Assembly (NCBI GenBank): GCA_963778225.1
Contig: CAVZTR010000004.1
Span: 186,001-250,000, forward strand
From: JAGVSR01 sp963778225
GTDB taxonomy: Bacteria > Pseudomonadota > Alphaproteobacteria > Rhizobiales > Hyphomicrobiaceae
DNA: 64,000 nt
Direction of reading: 5' to 3'
Positions 26,783 to 34,331 of this stretch are shown here, piece after piece (position 1 is the stretch's first letter; every line of letters begins with the position of its first letter). The notes below the pieces were generated by a model. That model was not told where the DNA came from. It worked only from the letters and a program-made list of their open reading frames with translations, and did not search any database. Position numbers and translations under genes: made by a program.

Positions 26783-26820
26783 AAAACGGGCCGGAGCATC
26801 TCGCTGCCGGCCCCGTTTCA
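26783..26820 (+). terminator. Terminator between convergent SBP and infA genes
   Basis: AAACGGGCCGG (26784-26793 region) pairs with CCGGCCCCGTTT (26807-26818) with one bulged C. The flanking A- and T-rich ends make it usable in both directions. It lies in the 69-base convergent gap. Confidence 0.65.
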
Positions 26821-26846
26821 CTCATTCTGCGGTCGTGAAAAGCGTT

Positions 26847-27131
26847 CTAACGACGGCGCTGCTGGCCGCCACCCGGAGGACCACCCGCGCCAGGCGGAGG
26901 GCCGCCGCGCGTATCCTTGTGGCGGAAGTTGATGCGACCCTTCGTAAGATCGTAGGGCGTCATCTCGATCGTAACTTTGTCTCCGGCAAGAATCCGGATC
27001 CGATTCTTCTTCATGCGGCCGGAGGTGTAAGCAATGACCTCGTGACCGTTGTCGAGTTTCACGCGGCAGCGGGCGTCGGGGAGCACCTCCGCCACCACGC
27101 CCTCGAACTCGAGCATTTCTTCTTTTGCCAT
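26847..27131 (-). CDS. infA: Translation initiation factor IF-1 with C-terminal extension
   Basis: A 94-residue protein. Residues 1-72 are a normal IF-1 OB-fold: AKEEMLEFEGVVAEVLPDA, CRVKLDNGHEVIAYTSGRM, KNRIRILAGDKVTIEM and LTKGRINFRHKD. A further 20 residues rich in glycine, proline and arginine (RGGPPPGAGGPPGGG, then QQRRR) are added at the end. IF-1 binds the ribosomal A site during initiation; the tail is unlike the usual 72-residue protein. It starts at ATG 27131. Longer in-frame starts upstream lack similarity. Confidence 0.95.
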   Translation of the reverse strand: MAKEEMLEFEGVVAEVLPDARCRVKLDNGHEVIAYTSGRMKKNRIRILAGDKVTIEMTPYDLTKGRINFRHKDTRGGPPPGAGGPPGGGQQRRR

Positions 27132-27177
27132 GTATCCCCTTAAACTTGGCGCGTCGCCGCGTGGGCGTTTCGCATAA

Positions 27178-27208
27178 TTAAATGGGGAGCAGATTGGCTC
27201 TGCTCCCC
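27178..27208 (-). terminator. Terminator after cspA
   Basis: A nine-pair stem GGGGAGCAG/CTGCTCCCC (27184-27192 and 27200-27208) with a seven-base loop, followed on the minus strand by ATTTAATT. It lies between the cspA stop and the infA start, so infA would need its own promoter downstream. Confidence 0.7.
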
Positions 27209-27237
27209 ACGCACTGCTCGTGCGGCGACCACTCTTA

Positions 27238-27444
27238 TCAGAGCGGGCGCAGGTTGATCGCAGCGATCTTGCCGTTGCGGCCGCGCTCGGTCTCGAAGGA
27301 AATCTTCTGACCTTCACGCAAGGACGAAAGGCCGGCGCGCTCGACGGCCGAAATGTGAACGAACACGTCGTTCCCACCTTCGTCCGGCTGAATGAAGCCG
27401 TAGCCCTTCTGCCCGTTGAACCACTTCACGGTACCAGTCGACAT
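27238..27444 (-). CDS. cspA: Cold-shock domain protein
   Basis: A 68-residue CspA-family single-domain protein: GTVKWFNGQKGYGFIQPD (RNP-1 KGYGFI), then DVFVHISAVERAG (RNP-2 VFVHI). It binds single-stranded RNA and DNA as an RNA chaperone. The start at ATG 27444 has TTGGAGG upstream. It is on the same strand as infA. The long gap upstream (to the rpmI promoter) could contain a cold-shock leader. Confidence 0.95.
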   Translation of the reverse strand: MSTGTVKWFNGQKGYGFIQPDEGGNDVFVHISAVERAGLSSLREGQKISFETERGRNGKIAAINLRPL

Positions 27445-28067
27445 CGATATGCCTCCAAAGCATAGGTAAATTACCCCGAAGCGACGACCTCGGGGGCCAT
27501 CAAATCGCGCGTTGGAGACGTCTAGTGTCAGACTCGGTAGAGCTGTCGCAGAGTAAGCCAAGGCGTGTTCGATAGCGTCTATATGACCCGATGGGGCTGC
27601 GAGCGCAAGGTCGAAGCCCATACGCAACCGCAACAAATGTTCGAGATGGCGTGCTTTTTTCGTTTCTGGATCGATAGGGCAGTCTGTTCATTTCGAACAT
27701 ATCGGGCGTTATGGTGTCTATGAAACCTAAGAGTTCGGCGCTGGAATTGCCAGTTACAGCGGCGTCTTCATGAATCACCTTCATTCGAGTTGAGCGACGG
27801 GCGAGCGAAAGTGGGGCGAGCCCTGCTGCAACGAAGCTCGGTCGTACCGGCAACCGACGCCCCGCCTCCCGACGACGTCGGCCGTCGCAGAGGGCTGTTG
27901 CATCGTGTGCGGGCTGCCCGTATAACGCCGCCCGGAGCCGTCCGGCAGGGCATGCCGTGGCGGCTTTCATGCTTCAACCAACGAGAACGGCAGCGCGCCT
28001 CGAGGCCACGCCTCGGACCGATCGCTGCCCGCCGGCTTTACGCCGGTACCTAAGAAAGGAAAGCCAA
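27445..28067. other. Intergenic region upstream of cspA and rpmI
   Basis: These 623 bases separate divergent cspA and rpmI. I see no credible gene: the frames in it (for example minus strand 27500-27970) lack family resemblance. It must hold the cspA promoter and leader on the minus side. The rpmI promoter with a leader of about 135 bases is on the plus side. Confidence 0.6.
27898..27926 (+). promoter_or_regulatory. Sigma-70-type promoter of rpmI-rplT-pheST
   Basis: TTGCAT (27898-27903), a 17-base spacer and TATAAC (27921-27926) match the housekeeping consensus well. Transcription would start about 135 bases before rpmI. A long leader is common for this operon because L20 or translation-linked control can act there, but I see no recognised L20 site. 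Confidence 0.6.
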
Positions 28068-28268
28068 ATGCCCAAGATGAAGACCAAAAGTGGTGCCAAG
28101 AAGCGTTTCCGTTTCACGGCGACCGGTAAGGTGAAGGCGGGTGCTGCGGGTAAGCGGCACGGCATGATCAAGCGGACAGCCAAGTTCGTCCAGAAGGCGC
28201 GCGGCACGATGGTGCTGAACGACTCGGATGCCGGCATCGTCAAGAAGTACATGCCCTATAACCGCTGA
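28068..28268 (+). CDS. rpmI: Ribosomal protein bL35
   Basis: A 66-residue basic protein with the L35 pattern: PKMKTKSGAKKRFRFTATGK, then AGKRHGMIKRTAKF and the terminal KKYMPYNR. AGAAAGGAAAG precedes ATG 28068. It is the first gene of rpmI-rplT-pheS-orf-pheT. infC, often upstream in other bacteria, is not here. Confidence 0.97.
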   Translation: MPKMKTKSGAKKRFRFTATGKVKAGAAGKRHGMIKRTAKFVQKARGTMVLNDSDAGIVKKYMPYNR

Positions 28269-28337
28269 GGATTTCCGAGCCTTCTCATCATGAAGGCCGG
28301 CTGAGCCCCCACACACCGATCGAAACGGAGCACACCC

Positions 28338-28703
28338 ATGGCACGCGTCAAACGCGGCGTTACCGCCCACGCAAAGCATAAGAAAGTCCTGAAAGCCGCG
28401 AAGGGCTATTACGGCCGTCGCAAGAACACCATCCGCGTCGCGAAGCAGGCCGTTGAAAAGGCGCTGCAGTACAATTTCCGCGACCGCAAGAACAAGAAGC
28501 GCACGTTCCGCGCTCTGTGGATCCAGCGCATCAATGCTGCTGCCCGCGAGCATGGCCTGACGTACGGCCGCTTTATCGACGGGCTGACGAAGGCCGGTAT
28601 TGAAGTCGACCGCAAGGTGCTGGCCGACATTGCGGTAAAGGACAACGCTGCGTTCAAGGCGCTTGTCGATCAGGCGCAGGCCGCGCTGCCGAAGGCCGCA
28701 TAA
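28338..28703 (+). CDS. rplT: Ribosomal protein bL20
   Basis: A 121-residue protein with the L20 signature: ARVKRGVTAHAKHKKVLKAA, KGYYGRRKNTIRVAKQAVEK and RDRKNKKRTFRALWIQRINA. It is an early assembly protein that binds 23S rRNA. It lies 69 bases after rpmI. A GGAGCA site precedes the ATG. Confidence 0.97.
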   Translation: MARVKRGVTAHAKHKKVLKAAKGYYGRRKNTIRVAKQAVEKALQYNFRDRKNKKRTFRALWIQRINAAAREHGLTYGRFIDGLTKAGIEVDRKVLADIAVKDNAAFKALVDQAQAALPKAA

Positions 28704-28733
28704 TCTAGCGCACAAGCGGCCAGTTCATTGACA

Positions 28734-28754
28734 CCGGGGGGCTCGTTCCCCCGG
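28734..28754 (+). other. Hairpin between rplT and pheS
   Basis: CCGGGGG pairs with CCCCCGG (28734-28740 and 28748-28754) around a seven-base loop. No T-run follows, so it is more likely a processing or attenuation element than a full terminator. It separates the ribosomal genes from pheS. Confidence 0.4.
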
Positions 28755-28879
28755 GTTACCATAGTCGAAACGTTCGTCGTGCCCTGCGGGGCCGCTTCGC
28801 CGTGCTTCTCGCGCGGCGCCTCGAGCCAGATCCGCGATTGGGACGACAGGCACACCGCCCCTTTCGGAGGTCGTCTCGC

Positions 28880-29953
28880 ATGTCATCTGGCTCAGATCTC
28901 GCCCCCCTCGAAGCCGACGTGCTGAAGGAGATCGCCGAGGCGGCCGATCTCGCGGCGCTCGACGCCGTGCGCGTTTCGGCCATCGGCAAGAAGGGTCGCA
29001 TTTCCGAATTGATGGCGCAGCTCGGCAAGCTGCCGCCGGAGGAGCGCAAGACGTTTGGTGCGACGGTCAACGCGCTGAAGACCAAAGTTTCCGATGCGAT
29101 CGATACGCGCAAGGCAACGCTCGAGGCTGCTGCGCTGTCGGAACGGCTGGCAAGCGAGCGTGAGGACGTGACGCTGCCGGTGCGCCCTGGTGCGGAGATG
29201 CAGGGCCGCATTCATCCCGTCAGCCAGGTGCTCGACGAGTGCATCGAGATTTTCGCTGATCTTGGTTTCGAAGTTGCCGAAGGTCCGGATATCGAGACGG
29301 ACGATCTCAACTTCACGAAGCTGAACATTCCAGCCGAGCATCCAGCGCGGCAGGAGCACGACACGTTCTACTTCAATCCGAAGACGGACGGGTCGCGGCT
29401 GCTTCTGCGCACGCACACAAGCCCAGTGCAGATCCGCACGATGCAGACGAAGACGCCGCCGATCCGGATCATCGCGCCTGGACGCGTTTACCGCTGCGAC
29501 AGCGACCAGACGCACACACCGATGTTCCACCAGATCGAAGGTCTCGTGATCGACGAGAAGACCCACATGGGACATCTCAAGTGGGTTCTTGAAGAATTCG
29601 CGAAGGCGTTTTTCGAGGTTGATAACGTCACGATGCGTTTTCGGGCGTCGCACTTCCCGTTCACTGAACCGTCGATGGAAGTGGACATCGACGCCTCCGC
29701 GATCGGCAAGCCCGGCCAGTGGCTGGAGATTTTGGGTTGCGGAATGGTGCATCCGAATGTGCTCGCGAACTGCGGGCTCGACCCCGAAAGGTATCAAGGC
29801 TTCGCATTCGGCATGGGGCTCGACCGCATCACGATGTTGAAATACGGGCTGCCGGATCTGCGCGCATTTTTCTCGGCGGATTTGCGCTGGCTGCGCCATT
29901 ACGGATTTTCGCTGCTCGACCAGCCGACACTCGGCGGCGGGCTGTCGTCGTGA
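28880..29953 (+). CDS. pheS: Phenylalanine-tRNA ligase alpha subunit
   Basis: A 357-residue class II aminoacyl-tRNA synthetase alpha chain. An N-terminal coiled coil comes first, with SAIGKKGRISELMAQLGKLP. The catalytic part includes HPVSQVLDECIEIFADLGF, RTHTSPVQIRTMQ, GRVYRCDSDQTHTPMFHQIE (motif 2 region) and GFAFGMGLDRITMLKYG (motif 3). CGGAGG lies ten bases before ATG 28880, which decides against the earlier in-frame start at 28802. It functions as a heterotetramer with PheT, encoded after one intervening small gene. Confidence 0.96.
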   Translation: MSSGSDLAPLEADVLKEIAEAADLAALDAVRVSAIGKKGRISELMAQLGKLPPEERKTFGATVNALKTKVSDAIDTRKATLEAAALSERLASEREDVTLPVRPGAEMQGRIHPVSQVLDECIEIFADLGFEVAEGPDIETDDLNFTKLNIPAEHPARQEHDTFYFNPKTDGSRLLLRTHTSPVQIRTMQTKTPPIRIIAPGRVYRCDSDQTHTPMFHQIEGLVIDEKTHMGHLKWVLEEFAKAFFEVDNVTMRFRASHFPFTEPSMEVDIDASAIGKPGQWLEILGCGMVHPNVLANCGLDPERYQGFAFGMGLDRITMLKYGLPDLRAFFSADLRWLRHYGFSLLDQPTLGGGLSS

Positions 29954-29970
29954 CGCTTGGGGAGTGACCG

Positions 29971-30294
29971 ATGGCACTCGCCATTCCGCTGATCATCATG
30001 ACGGTGGCGCTGCTCGTGGCCTTTGGGCTCGGCTCCATCATGGGCACGCGGCCACTCGGGCAACAGCAGATCGTCGGCGCGCTTGGTGTCGCGGCGCTGA
30101 TGCTGCTGCCGTTGGCATACGACGCTGCGGTTTATGACGGAAATTGCTACGGGCTCGATGGTTCGACGTCACCGTGCTCACTTGCCGAACGGCTCGGTCA
30201 GAGCTTCGTCTCCGGCTTTGCTTTCACGCTCGCGCCCGCACTGCTGTGGGTGCTCGTCTACATCATGGCGATCAACGCCAAGAAGTCCCGCTGA
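29971..30294 (+). CDS. Small membrane protein between pheS and pheT
   Basis: A 107-residue protein with three hydrophobic segments: residues 4-23, about 34-53, and 82-100. Two cysteines (NCYGLDGSTSPC) lie in a loop between segments two and three, which would be periplasmic if the N-terminus is inside. I do not recognise a family. It has a good GGGGAGTGACCG site and sits 17 bases after pheS and 12 bases before pheT, so it is co-transcribed with them. The insertion between the two synthetase subunits is unusual but tolerated elsewhere in alphaproteobacteria. Confidence 0.75.
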   Translation: MALAIPLIIMTVALLVAFGLGSIMGTRPLGQQQIVGALGVAALMLLPLAYDAAVYDGNCYGLDGSTSPCSLAERLGQSFVSGFAFTLAPALLWVLVYIMAINAKKSR

Positions 30295-30306
30295 ACGGAT
30301 CATTCC

Positions 30307-32739
30307 ATGAAATTCACGCTGTCTTGGCTGAAAGAGCATCTAAAGACGACGGCGACGGTCGAGGAGATCGCGACGAAGCTTTCGGCCATCGGGCTGGAAG
30401 TGGAGAGCGTCGAGGACCCGGGCGCGAAGCTCGGCGCGTTCACGGTGGCGCGGATCGTCGAAGCGAAGAAGCATCCCAACGCCGACAAGCTTCAGGTCGT
30501 GCAGGTGGAGATCGCCAAGGGCCAGCCGCTTATGGAGGTGGTCTGCGGAGCGCCGAACGCGCGCGTGGGGCTCGTATCGGTGTTCGCGCCGCTCGGCACG
30601 TACATTCCGGGCTCCAAGATCACGCTGGAAAAGAAGCCGGTTCGCGGCGTTATCTCGAACGGGATGATGTGTTCGGCGGCCGAACTGGAGCTTTCGGATG
30701 AGAGCACCGGGATCCTCGAACTTGATGCTGCGCTGGCGGACAAGGTGGGGAGCCGGTACATCGACGTTGCGGGGCTCAATGACCCCGTTTTCGAAGTGAA
30801 GCTGACGCCGAACCGGCCGGATTGCACGGGCGTGCGCGGGATTGCGCGCGATCTGGCGGCGGCGGGGCTTGGAACGCTCAAGCATGAAACGCGCATTCAC
30901 GGCGTGGAGGGTGCGAAGGAGTGCCCGATCGATGTGAAGCTGGATTTTCCCAAGGGCGCGGAGAACGCGTGCCCTGTGTTTGCGGCTCGGCTTGTGAGCG
31001 GCGTGAAGAACGGGCCATCGCCGGACTGGCTGCAGAACCGGCTCAAGGCAGTGGGGCTGCGGCCGATCAATGCGCTCGTGGATGTGACGAACTACATCTC
31101 CAATGAGCACGGCCGACCGCTGCACGTGTATGACGCTGACAAGCTGAAGGGCGCGATACGGGCGCGGCTTGGTAAGGCTAGCGAATTGTTCGTGGGGCTC
31201 GATGGCAAGGAGTACGCCGTCGACGAGACCATGTGCGTGATCGCCGATGACGGTGGAGTTCTCGGCCTAGGCGGCATCATGGGCGGAGAGGCGTCGGGCT
31301 GCACCGAAGAGACGAAGAACGTGCTGATCGAGAGCGCGTGGTTCGATCCGGTGCGGACGGCGACGACCGGTCGAAAGACGGGTCTCGTGACGGACGCGCG
31401 ATATCGCTTCGAGCGCGGCGTGGATCCGCAGTCCGTCCTGCCGGGGCTCGATCTCGCGACACAGATGATCGAGAAGTTCTGCGGGGGTACGCCATCGAAG
31501 ACGAAGGTGGCCGGCAAACCGCCGGAGACGGCGCGCGTCATTGCGTTCGATACTGATCGAGTAGCGAAGCTGTCGGGCATTGAGATCGAGACGGCGGAGG
31601 TGCGTCACATTCTGGAGGCGCTCGGATGCACGCTCGAAGGTCACGGTCATGAAATCACGGTGACGACACCGACGTGGCGACCGGACATTCATGGCGCCGC
31701 TGATCTTGTCGAAGAAGTCGTACGCATTGCCGGCCTCGACCGCATTCCCTCGACGCCAATGGAGCGGACGACGGGTATCGCCAAGCCGGTGCTGACGGAG
31801 CGCCAGAAGCGGGCACGGCGGACGCGACGGACGCTGGCGGCGCGCGGTCTCGTCGAGGCCGTGACGTGGTCATTCTTGCCGCGATCGATCGCCACTCACT
31901 TCGGTGGTGGTTCGGATGCGTTGGAACTGGCAAACCCGATCTCGGCTGATCTGTCATCGATGCGGCCGAGCCTGCTGCCAGGACTTTTGATGGGAGCGGC
32001 GCGGAATGCCAATCGCGGCTTCGCCGATGTGGCCCTGTTCGAACTGGGTCAGGCCTACAAAGGCGATCAACCAGCGGATCAGTTGCTCAATGCGGCGGGG
32101 GTGCGGGCGGGAACGGCAAAGGCGACGGGCGCGGGGCGGCACTGGGACGGTGCGACACAGCCGGTTACCGTGTTCGACGCGAAGGCAGATGCTGTGGCCG
32201 TGCTTTCAGCGCTCGGGATCGATCCTTCGAAGGCGCAGATCACGCGCGATGCGCCGGAGTGGTATCACCCCGGCCGGTCGGGCACGTTGCGGCTGGGACC
32301 GAAGACAATTCTGGCCCACTTCGGTGAGTTGCACCCCGCCACTTTGAAGGCGCTGGACGTGGCAGGCCCAGCCGTGGCGTTCGAAGTTTTCCTGGATGCA
32401 GTGCCGCCGGAGAAGAAGAAGTCTCGGGCGCGTGGGCCGCTGGCGTCCGTGGATCTTCTGCCCGTGCGGCGCGACTTTGCATTCGTGCTGGATAGAAATG
32501 TCGCGGCCGGTGACGTCGTGAAGGCCGCGGCGGGGGCGGACAAGGCGCTTATTTCACAGGTCTCCGTTTTCGACGTCTTCGAAGGCGGCGCGCTGGCGGC
32601 CGAGGGCAAGAAGTCGCTCGCCATCGAGGTGACGCTACAGCCGGTCGCTAACACTTTGACCGAGGCGGAGATCGAGGCTGTCTCGCAGAGGATCATTGCA
32701 GATGTCAAAAAGGTGACGGGTGGCGAAATTCGCGGCTGA
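30307..32739 (+). CDS. pheT: Phenylalanine-tRNA ligase beta subunit
   Basis: An 810-residue beta chain with the usual domains in order. MKFTLSWLKEHLKTTATVEE opens it, then a tRNA-binding EMAP-like domain (residues 40-150; HPNADKLQVVQVEIAKG and VVCGAPNARVG). The B3/B4 region has KLTPNRPDCTGVRGIARDLA. The B5 and core domain carries LVDVTNYISNEHGRPLHVYD and RFERGVDP. A C-terminal ferredoxin-fold anticodon-binding domain has SVDLLPVRRDFAFVLD. With PheS it charges tRNA-Phe and edits mischarged tyrosine. Confidence 0.97.
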   Translation: MKFTLSWLKEHLKTTATVEEIATKLSAIGLEVESVEDPGAKLGAFTVARIVEAKKHPNADKLQVVQVEIAKGQPLMEVVCGAPNARVGLVSVFAPLGTYIPGSKITLEKKPVRGVISNGMMCSAAELELSDESTGILELDAALADKVGSRYIDVAGLNDPVFEVKLTPNRPDCTGVRGIARDLAAAGLGTLKHETRIHGVEGAKECPIDVKLDFPKGAENACPVFAARLVSGVKNGPSPDWLQNRLKAVGLRPINALVDVTNYISNEHGRPLHVYDADKLKGAIRARLGKASELFVGLDGKEYAVDETMCVIADDGGVLGLGGIMGGEASGCTEETKNVLIESAWFDPVRTATTGRKTGLVTDARYRFERGVDPQSVLPGLDLATQMIEKFCGGTPSKTKVAGKPPETARVIAFDTDRVAKLSGIEIETAEVRHILEALGCTLEGHGHEITVTTPTWRPDIHGAADLVEEVVRIAGLDRIPSTPMERTTGIAKPVLTERQKRARRTRRTLAARGLVEAVTWSFLPRSIATHFGGGSDALELANPISADLSSMRPSLLPGLLMGAARNANRGFADVALFELGQAYKGDQPADQLLNAAGVRAGTAKATGAGRHWDGATQPVTVFDAKADAVAVLSALGIDPSKAQITRDAPEWYHPGRSGTLRLGPKTILAHFGELHPATLKALDVAGPAVAFEVFLDAVPPEKKKSRARGPLASVDLLPVRRDFAFVLDRNVAAGDVVKAAAGADKALISQVSVFDVFEGGALAAEGKKSLAIEVTLQPVANTLTEAEIEAVSQRIIADVKKVTGGEIRG

Positions 32740-32812
32740 GATTGCCACATTGACCCGTGGGGGCGCGGCCACGACATAAGGTACGCTGACATTGCAGCGG
32801 GGAGACTGGCAC

Positions 32813-34156
32813 ATGAACGGATCGCGCACCCTTCTCGTCCCTAAGCCGGAGATGACGCATATCGTCGTCGTGGGCGGCGGTGCAGGCGGATTGGAACTGG
32901 CCACCACGCTCGGCAACAAGCTGGGAAAGAAGGGCAAGGCGGCGATCACGCTGGTCGACAAGTCGCGCACGCATATCTGGAAGCCGCTTCTGCACGAGAT
33001 TGCCGCCGGCAGCATGGATGTCGATCAGCATGAACTCGAGTACATGGCGCAGGGCCATTGGCACGGGTTCAAGTTTCGCTATGGCGAGTTGATTGGTCTT
33101 AATCGCGCGAACAAGCAGGTCATTCTTGCGGCGACGTTCGACGAAGAGGGGCGCGAAATCACACCCCAGCGCGCACTCGTCTATGACATTCTGGTTATTG
33201 CGATTGGCAGCGTCTCAAACGATTTCGGCACGCCGGGCGTCAAGGAGCATGCGATCATGCTCGATACGCAGGTGCAGGCGGAGAAATTCAACCGGCGGCT
33301 GCTGAATGCGTGCGTGCGTGCTCAGGCCCAAGAAGGCCCGGTACGGCCCGGTCAGTTGGACGTGACCATAATCGGTGCGGGGGCAACGGGCACGGAGCTG
33401 TCGGCTGAGTTGCATCGGACCGTTCGCGGTATCGCGCAGTTCGGGCTCGATAAGATCGAACCTGAAAAGGACATCAAGATTACGCTCATCGAGGCGGCCC
33501 CGCGCATCGTTCCGGCACTTCCGGAGCGAATTTCAGACGCCACCACGGAAATTCTGCGCAAACTGGGCGTGGACATTCGGACGAATGCTCGGGTCGTGCG
33601 CGTCAAAGCCGACGGCGTGGAACTGGAATCGGGTGACTTCATTCCGTCGGAACTCGTTGTTTGGTCGGCTGGTGTGAAGGGCCCTGCGGTTCTCAAGGAC
33701 CTCGACGGCCTTGAAGTAAGCCGCATGGACACGCTTGTCGTGAAGCCGACGCTGCAGACGACGCGGGATGAGAACATCTTCGTGCTTGGAGATTGCGCAT
33801 ATCTCGTGCCGGAGGGCGATACACAGCCCATTCCGCCGCGCGCACAGGCAGCCCACCAGATGGCATCGCACGTCTATCGGCAGATCCGGCGCAAGCTCGC
33901 CGGGGAGCCGCTCGAGCCGTTCAAGTACCGCGACTTCGGTTCGCTGGTGTCGCTGGGCGAATACTCGACCGTCGGCAGCCTGATGGGCTTTGTGAGCGGC
34001 CGAAAGATGATGATCGAGGGGTTGTTCGCCAAGCTGATGTACCGGTCGCTCTACAAGATGCACGAGTGGGCGCTGCACGGGTTCTGGAAAGTGACGCTCG
34101 ACAGCGTGTCGCGCCTGCTGACGCGGCGGACGGAACCGCACGTGAAGCTGCATTAG
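32813..34156 (+). CDS. ndh: Type II NADH:quinone oxidoreductase-like flavoprotein
   Basis: A 447-residue protein with two dinucleotide-binding folds. HIVVVGGGAGGLELATTL near residue 15 is for FAD, and VTIIGAGATGTELSAELH near residue 185 is for NAD(P)H. The quinone-side features RTHIWKPLLHEIAAGSMD and the FAD-binding FVLGDCAYL are those of NDH-2 enzymes. A C-terminal segment after residue 380 (SLMGFVSGRKMMIEGLFAKL) is the usual amphipathic membrane anchor. It oxidises NADH and reduces quinone without proton pumping. GGGGAGA lies seven bases before ATG 32813. Confidence 0.9.
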   Translation: MNGSRTLLVPKPEMTHIVVVGGGAGGLELATTLGNKLGKKGKAAITLVDKSRTHIWKPLLHEIAAGSMDVDQHELEYMAQGHWHGFKFRYGELIGLNRANKQVILAATFDEEGREITPQRALVYDILVIAIGSVSNDFGTPGVKEHAIMLDTQVQAEKFNRRLLNACVRAQAQEGPVRPGQLDVTIIGAGATGTELSAELHRTVRGIAQFGLDKIEPEKDIKITLIEAAPRIVPALPERISDATTEILRKLGVDIRTNARVVRVKADGVELESGDFIPSELVVWSAGVKGPAVLKDLDGLEVSRMDTLVVKPTLQTTRDENIFVLGDCAYLVPEGDTQPIPPRAQAAHQMASHVYRQIRRKLAGEPLEPFKYRDFGSLVSLGEYSTVGSLMGFVSGRKMMIEGLFAKLMYRSLYKMHEWALHGFWKVTLDSVSRLLTRRTEPHVKLH

Positions 34157-34331
34157 TCATTGTTTGCCTCCGTTCGTTAATCCTGGGGGCACCGCTCACC
34201 AGCAGTATGACGCGGGGGTGACACATCCGTCCCTGGCGGCGGGCGGGGGGATGTGCTACCTCCCGCCGCAATTGTTGCCGGTCAGACCGGTTCTAACCCG
34301 GCCCCGGCCCCTCCCCAGACAGAGACACATT

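Noticed and set aside
27500..27970. A 156-residue minus-strand frame in the cspA-rpmI gap
   Set aside because: Composition and lack of any motif suggest a chance frame across the regulatory region.
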